This document shows positions 43,275 through 53,683 of a stretch of 64,000 bases of DNA, piece by piece (positions within the stretch are counted from its first letter, which is position 1; every line of letters begins with the position of its first letter). The translations under genes and the position numbers were made by a program. A model generated the notes under the pieces. The model was not told where the DNA came from and ran no database searches. It saw only the letters and a list, made by a program, of their open reading frames with translations. The DNA is from Bedellia somnulentella. Taxonomy: Eukaryota > Arthropoda > Insecta > Lepidoptera > Bedelliidae. Where the stretch lies: contig OY755175.1 in the NCBI GenBank assembly GCA_963576735.1, positions 18,988,401-19,052,400 of the forward strand, in the 5' to 3' direction.

Positions 43275-43393
43275 AATTTTACTGATTGCATTTTTGGCAT
43301 CAGTATCGATCCCTAATCACCACCTGATAGTTATTTTGAAAATATATTTCATGTACAGAATTGACCTCTCTACAGATTTATTATAAGTATAGA
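42396..43393 (-). mobile_element. Helitron E, non-autonomous, full length
   Basis: Same family as A-C: TCTATACTTATAATAAATC at the right end on minus, CGATCCACTAG at the left, flanked by A and T. It carries a long CAGA/TCTG microsatellite (43218-43272). It has no coding capacity. Confidence 0.88.
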
Positions 43394-44312
43394 TATAGAT
43401 TTGTGAGTGGCGTGCGCGTGAGCTCTTCAAGTATATAATATATATTAATGTTTGGCAATAATAGATAATTACCCAAGTTATCAAATACTACTATAATAGT
43501 AATTCGACATAAAGATAGTAGTAGGATACTTTTCATCCCGGAAAAATTTGACCAATAAAATATTCACGGCTGATTGAACTAAGAGTACCAGAAAAACGCC
43601 TACAGTTTTGTCACAAGCAAATTTTACAGTACGAAGTCTGAACCTTTTCTTAATATTGACCCTACTTAAGCTTATCAAACAAATTGTTTTCAAATTAAAA
43701 CGTACACCTAATTACTGGAAATCCCGTTGCTGAGAGACGAAGTCCGGTTTCGCAACCAATATGGCGACAGGTGAGCCGTGTGGACTTATTGCGACAAAGT
43801 TCTAACGAGTATACGCTTTCATTACCTTAATGCACCTATATCGTATTGATGATGCCACTGTATACCATAGATCTTTTGTCTCACTCTAACTCACTATAAC
43901 AGAAAGAGATGAGCTTACACGTACACAAAGTGTAATATTGAGATGTTGATTTGAAATAGTAGGCTAACTCTGATTAATTCACGGCTACCCCTGTTAGAGT
44001 CGGCAGCGAATAAGATTAATAGAACAAAACACAAACAATTCGAATGGTTGATAGGGTTGTTAGGAATTAGACCAGAATTTAATTGAAATTCGGATTCGTT
44101 GCATTGATTATACAGTTGCGTACATTTGTAATACACGGCTTACAAACTTCGACAAAGTTTTGTTAAATTAAATTACTTTAATTTTAAATTAATCCGTTGC
44201 TAGTACTCAAGTAAATAAATGGTGTTTGTGTTTGACATGATTCAAATTTATTTAATTTTTGGATGTTGAAATATAACATACTATTAGAAGAAATAAATGT
44301 TAAGTTTATTTA
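43394..44312. other. No recognisable feature
   Basis: Short minus frames at 43481-43693 and 43915-44136 show no known domain. Confidence 0.4.
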
Positions 44313-44690
44313 AGCATACAAACATACATATACTCACGCCGTTACTTCCCATTGGGGTAGGCAGAAAATAGCGATCGCCCCTTTGTACGATCGTGCGTGA
44401 CAAACCTCTCTAGCTTCGTTTACATCCATCAGTCTTCTCATACATGATCTGTTAGTCTTCATACTTCGGTCGCCTGCCTTTTTGAGTGCACTCTTTATTT
44501 TGCCCAGGTGTATCCCCAGTGTTCGTCCTCTACTCACATTGTCTTCCGCATTGGCTCTATACAGGTCTTTTTCACAAATTTACTCTCATCCCTCCTCTCT
44601 ATGTGCCTAAACCATCTCAACATTCCTTTTTCTATCTTTTTACAATATCATCTTTCACACATCACATTATTTCTCACATTACATTACAAA
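44313..44690 (-). mobile_element. RTE LINE 3' end, older copy
   Basis: The TATG tail, hairpin and about 110 codons of the C-terminus are present on minus, with stops and indels. LGIHLGKIKSALKKAGDRS corresponds to the intact THLDQIENVLKKAGVRS. No clean target duplication found. Confidence 0.85.
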
Positions 44691-46589
44691 CTTTTGTTGT
44701 AGTTTATATATAGGGGAAATGCAAATGACTTTCTTATTTATCAAATTACATTAATGAAAAATGCAGTAACCACATCATTTATTCGACTTGACATACGAAA
44801 AAGAAGAAGAAAAAAATGTGACGGAAAAGTTACAACACACTTATGACCTAAACAAGATATAGACTTAAAAAAAACATTACACGTAACACAAATAAACTTA
44901 CATCTATAATAATAATAAAAAAAACTACAGCACACACAATATGTTCTGTTCTTACTAAAGAAATGGACAATGAAAAATGAATGAAATACGCTCACATTAA
45001 ATATTTATTTTTTGAAAATAAATAAATATTATTTGTTTACAATATTATTGTTCTAAAGTAAATAAGTAATATAATATTTTAACGGAAATTTTGGTCGAAT
45101 CTCTAAACGACTTCTGGTTATTTTAATTGATCATATATTGTAATATAAGCAATGTATACAATCTTGATTTCTTAATAAAGTTTTGATTTTATCCATTGCA
45201 CATGCTTAATACCGCAATTCTCGAAGTACTCATTCTTATAAAAAGAAAAATTGATCGGTTACAAAACTACCTTGTGCGTCTTAGGAAAATTTCAGAATAT
45301 TTCATAAACTTTACAAAAAGTATGTGTCGCGATTCACAGTTGACGCTTCAGCGACTATATTCAAACAATTTCATGTAAAGTTATTTGAAAAACGGGTCGA
45401 AAGGGATGCGCCAAATTCGAATAATTCAGTCTCGCACGAAATTCACGTTAAATGCTTTCGGAATATTTCGATATTCGATTGTAATCGATTCGCGGGTGGC
45501 GAGTGTCGGATCATTTGCCCGCCGCTGGGAGTTCATTTGCCGGTAATGACTGCCTCCGGAATGCTCGGGCATCCCGGTGTTGCCAACTCCTGAATATATG
45601 TATCCCTAAATTACCAAGAAAGCACTCACATATATTTTTGTGAAATCTTTCAAAAAAATAAAAAAAGCTAAAATGCATGTTTTGTTTTACTTTCATTCAT
45701 CTCACTAAATATTATATATATATTTTTTTAAGTTAGATTATTAAGATACACGCGCTCGCATGTCTAGTTCATGATTTTTATATGAAACTATTAGTATTTT
45801 ATTATCATTTTAATGTTTCTCAATAAATACACAATATTAAGGAATAAGAAAGCCCAAAAAACCCCTAGCATATGAAACCTAACTCGCTAGAAACCCCCTA
45901 AATCTAGGTGGAAAACCCCTAAGTTGGTAACATTGCATCTCGCCTCGAATATTTATTAAAATGCCCGGTCAAAACCCGCACTTTCACAACCTTCCGTCCT
46001 CTCGACCCTGCCAAATCCGAGTCATTGAAATAATCGAATTATCAGATTTATTTTTCGGTATTCCGCTTGTGTTTCCAACATGTAAATTGCCGTAATATTT
46101 TGATTGATTTGTCCAGTTTATGCGGAAATATTGGTTTGGATTTGTTTTATATAAAAAGGAACTTTAAATGAAATTTCAGATTTATTTTTTCTAGGAAGTA
46201 GTTACTTATATTTTTCCATTATGCATGATAAATTTATTGAATTCCGATCAAAATTTTAAACATGAATAATATTTTTCCCGTTTTTAATTTTAAGTTATTA
46301 AAATATCGTTGAGTTGATTAAAAGTAATAAAAATAGTAAAAATATTTTATTTTAATTAACCGTAATAGCACCATCACCTCTTATGCCTCTTAGGTGTAGG
46401 TTTCAATCCTGAGTTATATGTTGAATAATTTATAAAGAAAGAAAAAGAAAGAAAGAAAACAATTTTTTCCCTTTTGGGGACACAACATTACATGAAAAAC
46501 TTTAAAAACTGACTTAAACAAGAAAATTAATAAAACAAACAGATAAAAACACAGAATGTTAAACTTACAGCAAGTTAAATTAAATAATG
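44691..46589. other. No recognisable gene
   Basis: An 89-codon frame at 45324-45593 crosses a GC-richer stretch but shows no known motif. A-rich and AAAGAAAG repeats lie near 46436-46460. The sequences CCCGGTGTTGCCAACTCC (about 45570) and AAACCCCTAAGTTGGTAAC (about 45913) look repeat-like, but I cannot name a family. Confidence 0.4.
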
Positions 46590-46760
46590 TGCCTCATTCG
46601 GCGAAGAGGTACCCAATTTTATAAGGTTTATCAAGGTTTCCAACTGTGAGGAGATCATGTGACACTGATAGGCCTGCTCCTTATGCGTGTGAGCACTGTC
46701 CGAGCAAAACGCAGATATACTCTACATCGGGTGACACGCATGTACTTGGACAACAAACCG
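46590..46760 (+). repeat. SINE-B fragment, old
   Basis: GATAGGCCTGCTCC and GAGCACTGTCCGAGCAAAAC match the SINE-B body in plus orientation with many changes. Confidence 0.6.
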
Positions 46761-46787
46761 CAATCTGGATTTTATTTTCTAAAAAAC

Positions 46788-47145
46788 ATAAACATAAACG
46801 TTCACGCCGAATATCCCCGAAGGGGTTGGCAGAGGTACTAATACTTCTGAACATCACGTGACATTGTCACCTGGCGTTCAGAGTACCCACGTTTTGCATG
46901 GACAGTGTACTCACGTGATAGGGGGCAGGCCTATCGCCGTTTTGTACGAATACACGGTCACATGACTAAGTACAACTCAGCCATGTGGGTTTCCTCACGA
47001 TGTTTTCCCTCACCGTTAACAACCGTGATAAATTAACCACACATATGTCTTTATAAAAGACAAATTAGTGTAGGGCCGACCCGGGATTTGAACACTAGTC
47101 GCTTGCACGATAACCGGTGTTCTACCCATTGAGCTATCACGTCGT
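46788..47145 (-). mobile_element. SINE-B copy, full length
   Basis: On minus: tRNA-like head GATAGCTCAATGGGTAGAAC and GTTCAAATCCCGG, body, hairpin CCCCTTCGGGG, CGGCGTGAACG and a short TTATG-type tail. Confidence 0.88.
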
Positions 47146-47149
47146 CAAT

Positions 47150-47650
47150 TTATCAATCTCTAGTTAGTGTCTAACATTACCACTTGAATCCTTACAGTCA
47201 TGTAGACAGACCGCAGAATGGAATTGGGTTGCGTCTGCTTAAGATGACACTGTTAAGCTAAGCTATAACAAACCAAGGCTGCAATATTTTGCAATGGTTA
47301 ACCAATATATCATATTTATTAATAATTGCGTGAAGCAAACGTTTGTTTTCTCTGACGAATAAGCCACTACATAATGGCAATTTGACTACCTATTACCTAG
47401 TATAGAATTTTATTATATGTGCTAATTATAGAAAATACATATGCACGTTAACCGGTGTTCTACCCATTGAGCTATCACGTCGTGTTTGTGTACTAAATAT
47501 TAATCTTTTAGTACTTTATAAACCCCGGCCTCAATACCAAAATGGATGACCTTCAGAATTATGTATTACTCAGCCACTTTTGAAAATTGTACACTAACAC
47601 ACCTTTATATCACCATTGTCTCAATACAATTATCATTTATTTGGAATCAG
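47150..47650. repeat. Mostly unassigned; SINE-B head and SINE-A scraps
   Basis: Bases 47440-47483 are only the tRNA-like head of SINE-B (minus), almost identical to the head 340 bp earlier. Bases 47570-47620 are an eroded minus-strand SINE-A. The rest is unassigned. Confidence 0.6.
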
Positions 47651-48309
47651 ATTGCCGTGTAGTGCCGGCTTAAAATGTCACTACTCTTCTCTACCCACTG
47701 GTGTCGTAAAAGGCGACTAAGGGTTTGGGGCTTTTTTTAATGGTTATTGGGGGATGCGGTTGGAGACCCATCACCAATGATACTTTATTTCTACCATCTT
47801 CTCCTCTATCCACTTCCAAATGTAGCTAAATATTTTTTAGCTCTGGCTTCCCTTTTTAGGGTTCCGTAGCCAAATGGCAAAAACGGGACCCTTATAGATT
47901 CGTCATGTCTGTCTGTCTGTCCGTCCGTCCGTATGTCACAGCCAGTTTATTCCGAAACTATAAGAACTACATTATTGAAAATTGGTACGTAGATGTATTC
48001 TGTAAACCGCATTAAGATTTTAAAATAAAATCTGAAAAAAAAAACCAAAATTTTTAGGGTTCCCCATACATAGAACTGAAACTCAATTTTTTTTTTTCAT
48101 CAAACCCATACGTGTGGGGTATCTATCAAAAGGTATTTGAAAATGATGTTGAGGTTTCTTATATCATTTTTTTCAAAACTGAATAGTTTGCGCGAGAGAC
48201 TTTTCCAAAGTGGTAAAATGTGTGTTCCCCCCCCCGTAACTTCTAAAATATGGGCATGATAAAACTGAAAAAAATATACATACATACATACATACATATT
48301 CTCACGCCG

Positions 48310-51300
48310 TTAGTTCCCATTGGGGTAGGCAGAGACTATCGATCGCCACTTTGTACGATCCTGGCAAACCTCTCTAGCTTCATTCACATCCATCAATCTT
48401 TTCATACATGCTCTTTTATTCTTCGTACTTCGGACACCTGCCTTTTTGAGCACATTTTCTATTTGATCTAAATGTGTCCTCCGAGGTCGTCCTCTACTAA
48501 CATTACCTTCCACATTGGCTCTATATATCTCTTTCACCACTTTACTGTCATCCATCCTCTCTATGTGCCCAAACCATCTCAACATTCCTTTTTCTATCTT
48601 TCTTACAATATCATCTTTTACACCACACCTTTCACGAATCACATCATTCCTCACACGATCACATAACCTTACATTACAAACTTTTCTGAGGGATCTCATT
48701 TCTACTGCATTTACTCTGCTTTCATGCTTCTTCTGCCACACCCAACATTCACTGCCATACATAAGCGTAGGAACGAGGACAGCATCATGCACAGCCATTC
48801 GGGCCTTTTCGGACACCGATTGACTAGACATGAGACTATCCAGTGCTCCATTTACCGCATTACCCTTTTTTACTCTTCTTTCAATGTCTTCATCACACTT
48901 TCCATCCCTAGTAAACAAACTTCCCAGATATACGAACTCTTTCACTTGTTCCACTTTCTTACCATTGATCTCAATCACGCATTCAGTCATATTCTCCTCT
49001 CTCTCGAAAACCATGGTTTTGGTTTTATCCACATTTACTCTCATTCCTTTTCTTTCAAACGACGCACATGCGATATTCATCATCTCTTGCAACTCCTCAA
49101 CCGACGATGCAAGTAACACTTGATCATCAGCATATAAGAGGCATTTGATGACGAATCCACCCATTCTCAGTCCATAATTACTTTCACACAACTCTATCAG
49201 ACAGTCATCCATGAACAAGTTGAAGAGCCACGGAGAAGCTACACATCCCTGTCGGACACCCCTAGAGATACCGAACCAGTCTGTGTTTTCCCCGTTTATT
49301 CTTACACATGCACTAGAATCCTCATAGAGTGATACCAGTGCACGTATAAGTTGGCTCCCCAAGCCGAACTTGGATAACACCTCCCACAAATACTTCCTTA
49401 CCACCCTATCATACGCCTTCTCTAAATCTATGAAGGAGCAATACACCTTTCGATTCTTGGCTAAGAACTTTTCAGTGATGCTCCTTAAAGAGAAGATTTG
49501 ATCCATACATCCCATTCCCTTTCTAAATCCTGCTTGCACATCCCAAATTTTGTCATCTGTTTCATTCATCACTCTTTCAATCAATACCTTTGCATACAAT
49601 TTACCGACAACACTGAGTAGGCTGATTCCGCGGTAGTTTTTAGCTTCCTGGTGTGACCCTTTTCCTTTATATAAGGGCACAATTACTGCCCTGCACCAAT
49701 CTCGTGGTACTTTACCACTCGACCAACACTTTTGAAAAAGGAAGTACAGCCAGGAAGCCACCAACCCTTTACCAGCCCTCAGCATTTCGATACTTATCCT
49801 ATCATACCCTGCCGCTTTCCCTACTTTCATACTTTTCAATGCTTTCATTACTTCTTCCATACTAATCTCACTGTCACTACTGTCACCCAATGCCTCATTC
49901 CAGTCAACATTGCTGCCAATTGGCGAAGAAATAGGTGAATCCTCTTTTTCAAAGAGTCCCTCAAAATAGTTCTTCCATACTCGTCTTATGCTACTTTCAT
50001 CCGTCGCCAATTCACCCTGTTCATCTCTCACAACATTCACTCTCGTGTTTTGGGAAACTCCCTTTTCTTTCCGGATATATTTCCAGAACAACTTTTGGTT
50101 ATTCCGGAAATTATCAGAGAGTTTCCTCTCACACCATTCTATCAGATCACGCTTTTTCTTTTCTATTTTCTTCTTAACCTCATTCTTAACTCTCTTATAT
50201 TCATCTTCACTATTCTTCACTACATCATCTGTTACTCTCGCATCCATTCGTTTACTAGCTTTAATCGCTAGTAAATCTAACCAAGCTTTCTTCTTATCTC
50301 CAACTGCCTCTTTCACATCTTTATCCCACCAACTTGTTGGTGGTCTATTTGTTCTTTTACTCAATCCACATACTTCCGTCGCACATTCAACCATTGACGA
50401 TTTGAGCACATCCCATACTTCTTCTATTTCCAATTCATCCTTCATCTCCACGCAACTTAGGCTGTCGTCCAATTTCTTCATATATTCATCTCTAATATTT
50501 TCATCCTCTTCCAATTTCTCCACTTTTATTCTCGCGAATTCAGTTGTTGACACTTTGGCCCTGTGACGCCAACGCTTGCACATTCCCTTCAATCGTGATA
50601 TCACGAGGAAGTGATCTGTGCCAACGTTAATGCCCCTGTAGACTCTGGTGTCAACAACCTTTGCTCTTAGCCTTTCATCCACTATCACAAAATCTATCAT
50701 ACTTCTCTCGCTTCCCCTCTGTCTAGTATACATATGGATATCTTTGTGTTCAAACAACGTATTCGTAACACAAAGATTCCTCCCCAAACATACATCAATC
50801 ACTTTCTCCCCATTCTCGTTCACTCTTTTATCACCAAACTTTCCTAAAACTCTTTCACAACCGTTGCGTGACACCCCAACCCAACCATTAAAATCTCCTA
50901 ACATAACAATTCTCTCATTCTGATCACACCCATTCGCAACATCGTCTAACAAATTCCAAAACTCCTCCCTCTCGGATAGTGATTTGGACATGTCCGGAGC
51001 ATACACACAAATTATGCGCATCCGGACCAGCCCCACTTTCACCTTTATCCATAGGAGCCTTGGACTCACACATGCATAATCTTTCATGCACTTAGCCATC
51101 CTTTCAGATATTAGAAGTCCCACGCCTTGGCAAGCTCTGTCACTCTCGGCAACTCCCGACCAGATAGCTGTAAATGGGCCAAGTTGTGAAACCTCTTTTT
51201 CCTTGCGCTTCGTTTCATTTACACACATAAAATCTAGGTTTCTTTCTTCCATAATCAAACATACTTCATCTAATTTTTCATGCATCCCTCCACACACATT

Positions 51301-51414
51301 CATCGTACCAAAGCGGGTCTCTTCAGCCCACTTTTCGCCCCGCGAGGAACCACGGCGTGATAGGTGGCGAGCCATATCGCCGCCATCGTGTTTTATTTTT
51401 GATTGGAAACACAT
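48310..51414 (-). CDS. RTE ORF: AP endonuclease + reverse transcriptase, intact
   Basis: A 1034-residue protein with no stop or frameshift. Endonuclease blocks in order: TMNVCGGMHEKLDEV (Asn), CVNETKRK (catalytic Glu), ICVYAPDMS, MLGDFNGWVG, MIDFVIVDERL and NVGTDHFLV (Asp/His). RT from about 530: AAGYDR 534-539, NYRGISLLSVVGK, DLEKAYD 663-669, GVRQGCVASP, YADD 761-764. The C-terminus has VYLGSLF, MLRWFGHIERMDD and GRPRRTHLDQIE. Length and layout fit RTE-clade LINEs, which nick DNA and prime reverse transcription at the target. The start is the first ATG of the open frame; a second ATG 13 codons on is possible. Open frames on the other strand are antisense shadows. Confidence 0.93.
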   Translation of the reverse strand: MCFQSKIKHDGGDMARHLSRRGSSRGEKWAEETRFGTMNVCGGMHEKLDEVCLIMEERNLDFMCVNETKRKEKEVSQLGPFTAIWSGVAESDRACQGVGLLISERMAKCMKDYACVSPRLLWIKVKVGLVRMRIICVYAPDMSKSLSEREEFWNLLDDVANGCDQNERIVMLGDFNGWVGVSRNGCERVLGKFGDKRVNENGEKVIDVCLGRNLCVTNTLFEHKDIHMYTRQRGSERSMIDFVIVDERLRAKVVDTRVYRGINVGTDHFLVISRLKGMCKRWRHRAKVSTTEFARIKVEKLEEDENIRDEYMKKLDDSLSCVEMKDELEIEEVWDVLKSSMVECATEVCGLSKRTNRPPTSWWDKDVKEAVGDKKKAWLDLLAIKASKRMDARVTDDVVKNSEDEYKRVKNEVKKKIEKKKRDLIEWCERKLSDNFRNNQKLFWKYIRKEKGVSQNTRVNVVRDEQGELATDESSIRRVWKNYFEGLFEKEDSPISSPIGSNVDWNEALGDSSDSEISMEEVMKALKSMKVGKAAGYDRISIEMLRAGKGLVASWLYFLFQKCWSSGKVPRDWCRAVIVPLYKGKGSHQEAKNYRGISLLSVVGKLYAKVLIERVMNETDDKIWDVQAGFRKGMGCMDQIFSLRSITEKFLAKNRKVYCSFIDLEKAYDRVVRKYLWEVLSKFGLGSQLIRALVSLYEDSSACVRINGENTDWFGISRGVRQGCVASPWLFNLFMDDCLIELCESNYGLRMGGFVIKCLLYADDQVLLASSVEELQEMMNIACASFERKGMRVNVDKTKTMVFEREENMTECVIEINGKKVEQVKEFVYLGSLFTRDGKCDEDIERRVKKGNAVNGALDSLMSSQSVSEKARMAVHDAVLVPTLMYGSECWVWQKKHESRVNAVEMRSLRKVCNVRLCDRVRNDVIRERCGVKDDIVRKIEKGMLRWFGHIERMDDSKVVKEIYRANVEGNVSRGRPRRTHLDQIENVLKKAGVRSTKNKRACMKRLMDVNEAREVCQDRTKWRSIVSAYPNGN

Positions 51415-51599
51415 TTGGACCCCACGAAAAGCAAGGGAAATGAACTGTCCGCCTAGCCAGAGCCCCGCTTGACTAGGTAAGGTTATTTAGTACCCGGAGT
51501 GCACCAAGCTCCGGGACGGCGGCACGCTAGAGACCAGGCTCACCCCTGGCCACGCATCCCTCGGCACGGCAGACCTTGGATTGGTGTAAGGGCGAAGAT

Positions 51600-51686
51600 G
51601 GAAAAGCCCTGTTCCCTTAGTCGACTCCTACGAAACACCCACGGGACGAGATGGGGTAGTGCTATTCTATGCCGACACTACACAGC
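51600..51686 (-). other. RTE 5' head shared with SINE-A
   Basis: On minus this leader segment reads GCTGTGTAGTGTCGGCATAG, AATAGCACTACCCCAT, CCGTGGGTGT, CGACTAAGGG and GGGCTTTTC. The same blocks in the same order open every full-length SINE-A (for example 59391-59475). RTE promoters lie at the 5' end, so this block may be the promoter that the short elements kept. Confidence 0.82.
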
Positions 51687-52091
51687 AAAAAAATATATGA
51701 TGTGTATTACTATACAAACTACTAGCGAAAATTGGTTTGAATGAGATCTAGCCAGTAGTTCTATTTTTAAACGTCATAAATCAAATTACTTACCTAATTT
51801 ATTAATTTCACTGAAATATATAACAATAATTTTACTATCACAGGCCTTACGCATAAAACGTGAACCATTGTTTTCTTATAGTAAATCAGTGATAAGTAAA
51901 TAACATTTTAAACTGCTGCTAGTGCTGCTACGGTGCTACGGAACCCTTCATTAGCGAGTCCATCTCGCTCTTGGCCGCTTTTTATTTGGGATTTATGACC
52001 GTGAGCATAAGTATATATGTAGAAAAAGAAGAGATAAGTTGTATTATACATAAAAGTCGGTTTTCAAAATTTATCATTTAATGAGACAGTT

Positions 52092-52337
52092 GCCGTGTAG
52101 TGCCGGCTTAGAATGTCGCTACCCCTTTCTTCCCACGGGTGTCGTAAGAGGTGACTTAGGGTGTTGGGGCTTTTATTGGATTTTTGGGCAATGCGGTTGG
52201 ACACCCATCACCAAAAACCTTTATTTTTACCATCTTTTCCCCACTCAACTTCCAAAAGTGGCTGAGGAATTTGTAATTCCCTAGCTCTGGTTACCCCCTC
52301 TAGGGAAATATAGCCGTGAGTATATGTACGTATGTAT
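52092..52337 (+). mobile_element. SINE-A copy in a SINE-spacer array
   Basis: Full length with the CCCACGGGTGTCG head and TATG/TACG tail. The spacer before it (52019-52088) and after it (52338-52395) are similar to each other (AGAAGAGA, TTCAAAATT.ATCATTTAAT), so it was probably multiplied by tandem duplication. Confidence 0.85.
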
Positions 52338-52449
52338 CAAGAAAGAGAAGAGAGAATTTGTATTAATAGCTTTCAAAATTAATCATTTAATAAGAAACGG
52401 AAGTTTGATTATATTTCACCAATTGGGCAGCATAGCACAAACCCGTTGA

Positions 52450-52661
52450 ATGGAACGGGCAATTAGCAGCTCGTCTCAGCCACTCGACCGTCCGATGACT
52501 GGAAGAGATGACCTCGTAATGAAATTAAATCGTCTGGAACACTTTCTTATCCGACTGATATCTGACTCGCTTAAGAAGGGGCTCGAGGGAGGAATTGGAA
52601 CGATTTTAGCATTAATTGCAATGTGGTATTGGCTTGATGGTTTTTCGTCTATTTTAGCGTA
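52450..52661 (+). other. Candidate coding exon (unconfirmed)
   Basis: A 70-codon frame begins at ATG 52450, directly after an in-frame TGA. It ends where AGC meets GTAAGTAAA, a strong splice-donor consensus. The peptide is polar at first (MERAISSSSQPLDRP) and then amphipathic and hydrophobic (ILALIAMWYWLDGF), possibly a membrane segment. It is more GC-rich than its flanks. A diverged partial copy near 53805-53825 keeps the end (GATTTTTCGTCTATTTTATC, then GTAAGA). I recognise no family. It could be a first exon or chance. Confidence 0.3.
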
Positions 52662-52749
52662 AGTAAACAAACAAGCTTTAAAAAGAATTAATACAAACAG
52701 AAGATTCTCGAAATGATTAGTGAGATATCGTCTAGATATTTAGATTTAG

Positions 52750-53668
52750 TAGTGTATGCGGTACTGTTTTAATATTCCACGACGGCAACACATTACTCCA
52801 TATTTGATTGAGAAGAACTTGCTTAACATGAGACATAAAAGGAGACTGAAACTTTCATGTTTTGTCTATAAAGTAATTAAATATAAAACACCAAAATACC
52901 TTTATGACAAACTCAACTTTTCGAAACGCGAACGCCTCAATGTACTTTTGTTACCGAAGCACAAGCTTACAAGGACCAAGGGCTGCTTTACAATAGCAGC
53001 TTCTAAATGCTGGAACGTTATACCGCCGCCTATCAAAGATGCACAGTCTATTTCCTCATTTAGAAACAAATTACTTAAATATTTGATAGTATTGCAGCGC
53101 AACGAGTTTGCTATTCCCTATGGCTGTGCTTCTAATGTCGAATAATAACCAGTAATAAGGTATTTATATATACAGTAACATGTATCTATGTATATATATA
53201 TATATATATATTTATCTATTTATGCATTAATTGTTATGAAAGTATGTACGTGGCTTTCATTATTGGTATTTATATTGATTGTTATTTATATTTTATTCTT
53301 CTATAATATGTGAAGAGATCTAAATAATGTATATATATTAGCTCTAGGCTAAGACTATGTGCGTGGTGTCTGTGTGTGGATGTGTGTGTGTGTGTGTGTG
53401 TGTATGCGAGTGCATGTGTATTGAAATTAGTTCTAAGTTAGTTTTAAGTGTAAGTAGTCTTAAGGTTTGGTCAGAGCTGAAAATCGGAGCTATCTGCTTG
53501 CAGCGGATAGACCGAGCTCTGTACCATTTTGTCTTTTATTTTGCTGTTATATACTATTGTTCACTTTGTTAATACTTCTTTCTTATTGTTTGTTGTCATG
53601 TCACCATTTTTTTTTGTTGTATGTGTTAAAGACAAATAAAATCTTTTATTATTATTATTATTATTATT
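52750..53668 (+). mobile_element. LINE, 5'-truncated copy with ATT-repeat tail
   Basis: Holds the C-terminal end of an ORF2, a long 3' region with TG and TA microsatellites, AAATAAAATC and a run of ATT repeats (53649-53668). It is a different family from the other LINEs here. Confidence 0.75.
52756..53145 (+). CDS. LINE ORF2 C-terminal fragment
   Basis: About 125 residues downstream of the RT core: RRQHITPYLIEKNLLNMRHK, CFVYKVIKYKTPKYLYDKL, NVLLLPKHKLTRTKG, AASKCWNVIPPPIK and SSFRNKLLKYL. The spacing of Leu-Tyr, Pro-x-Tyr-Leu, Trp-Asn and Phe-x-x-x-Leu blocks is typical of the tail of CR1/Jockey-group ORF2 proteins. It contains no catalytic residues. The frame is open to a TAA after SNVE. 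Confidence 0.72.
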   Translation: MRYCFNIPRRQHITPYLIEKNLLNMRHKRRLKLSCFVYKVIKYKTPKYLYDKLNFSKRERLNVLLLPKHKLTRTKGCFTIAASKCWNVIPPPIKDAQSISSFRNKLLKYLIVLQRNEFAIPYGCASNVE

Positions 53669-53683
53669 TAGAAGATTTTGCCG

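Larger units (their letters stand above)
48279..51686 (-). mobile_element. Full-length RTE LINE with 11-bp TSD
   Basis: On minus: a 272-bp leader starting GCTGTGTAGTGTCGGCATAG, one ORF, a very short 3' region with hairpin, and TATG repeats. AAAAAAATATA flanks it exactly at 48268-48278 and 51687-51697. A complete head, an intact frame and an exact duplication mark it as a young, possibly active, copy and a likely source of enzyme for the short retroposons. Confidence 0.94.
47859..51977 (+). mobile_element. GGGTTCCGTAGCC-type repeat, split by the RTE LINE
   Basis: The repeat is 47859-48267 plus 51698-51977. It starts GGGTTCCGTAGCCAAATGGC, has TCTG/TCCG microsatellite sequence, and ends CTCGCTCTTGGCCG. 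I recognise this from memory as a common unclassified lepidopteran repeat. CTTTTTA at 47852-47858 and 51978-51984 may be its target duplication. No frame. Confidence 0.75.
47653..52020 (+). mobile_element. SINE-A copy holding a two-layer insertion
   Basis: The SINE is 47653-47858 plus 51978-52020. Head, middle and CTCTGGCTTCCC are on the left, and TTTGGGATTTATGACCGTGAG and the tail on the right. The interruption is the GGGTTCC-type repeat described next. The left flank (TTATCATTTATTTGGAATCA) resembles the spacer that separates the following SINE-A copies. Confidence 0.82.

Noticed and set aside
45324..45593. 89-codon frame over a GC-richer stretch
   Set aside because: No recognisable motif or splice context; composition alone is not enough.
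48472..51472. Many plus-strand open frames of 60-190 codons over 48.5-51.4 kb and 10.0-10.7 kb
   Set aside because: They are antisense to the intact RTE frames, whose codon pattern leaves the opposite strand open. None shows a domain.
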